From Bradyrhizobium sp. B097 (GTDB lineage Bacteria > Pseudomonadota > Alphaproteobacteria > Rhizobiales > Xanthobacteraceae), in contig NZ_CP152412.1 in the NCBI RefSeq assembly GCF_038957035.1, forward strand, positions 8,428,501 through 8,492,500: a stretch of DNA of 64,000 nt. The letters run 5' to 3'. Positions 63,899 through 64,000 of the stretch are shown piece after piece. Both the position numbers and the translations under genes were made by a program. A model generated the notes under the pieces. It saw only the letters and a program-made list of their open reading frames with translations, ran no database searches and was not told where the DNA came from. Each line of letters opens with the position of its first letter. Positions within the stretch are counted from its first letter, which is position 1.

Positions 63899-64000
63899 TC
63901 AGAAGCAGGCAGCGATGCCGGCCGTGATCATTTCGAAAAACACCGCGGTCCCGTAGTGGAACCAGAGCGCGGCAGCGGCGAGCAAGGCCAATCCGCCGAT
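63899..64000 (-). CDS. C-terminal part of a small membrane protein, cut by the window edge
   Basis: An open frame enters from the right edge and ends at TGA 63899-63901, giving 33 residues: IGGLALLAAAALWFHYGTAV then FFEMITAGIAACF. It is one or two short hydrophobic helices, and the gene lies upstream of the SCO gene on the same strand. Small proteins of this type are seen next to sco genes in the group, but the function is unknown. Confidence 0.5.
   Translation of the reverse strand: MGGLALLAAAALWFHYGTAVFFEMITAGIAACF

Overview
The window reads as a chromosomal segment of a high-GC alphaproteobacterium of the Bradyrhizobium/Rhodopseudomonas group. Pointers are an aa3 cytochrome oxidase operon in the order coxB-coxA-ctaB-coxF-ctaG-coxC-DUF983-surf1, an archaeal-type class I lysyl-tRNA synthetase, a PodJ-like polarity protein with Sel1 repeats, an IalB-family protein, the plant/alphaproteobacterial form of glutamate-cysteine ligase, and dense palindromic repeats of the kind that litter these genomes. 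I see no tRNA, rRNA, CRISPR array, transposase or phage structural gene. All assignments come from reading the sequence and recalled family features; no database search was run.

Layout. 0-7 kb: cytochrome c oxidase operon on the minus strand, with hairpins between coxA and ctaB and between coxC and the DUF983 gene. 7-10 kb: ialB-like gene, a TlpA-like thioredoxin, a DsrE-like and a DoxX gene facing an HxlR regulator. 10-14 kb: tldD-lepB, then small conserved genes separated by palindromes. 14-18.5 kb: lipoprotein and MipA/OmpV outer-membrane protein divergent from an OmpR-type two-component system, then a PAN-domain protein. 18.8-23.2 kb: two glutathione S-transferase/regulator pairs (TetR and MarR) with visible palindromic operators around gshA. 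24-31 kb: fatty-acid beta-oxidation set (fadE, fadA, fadB), an NTF2-like protein and a PadR regulator with an operator. 31-38 kb: podJ-like gene, a ClpP-fold membrane protein, and a translationally coupled TSUP permease/TIGR02186 pair. 38-44 kb: dialkylglycine decarboxylase with an Lrp regulator, an NRAMP transporter, an MBL hydrolase, an EamA transporter and a LysR regulator. 44-54 kb: the ligase-associated DNA repair set pdeM-lhr ... exo-lig, interrupted by an ABC binding protein and a methyltransferase. 54-64 kb: MBL hydrolase, MATE transporter, pyrD, DUF952, S24/LexA-like repressor, class II aldolase, lysS, solute-binding protein and a Sco copper chaperone.

The most striking signal is that palindromic repeats which normally lie between genes appear in-frame inside coding sequences. 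Two sit in the repair ligase, one in the Lhr helicase, and a related stretch forms the N-terminus of SURF1. A three-unit tandem array of about 193 bp lies next to the repair cluster, and two inverted copies of a roughly 100-bp element bracket a three-gene block at 34.8-38.0 kb.
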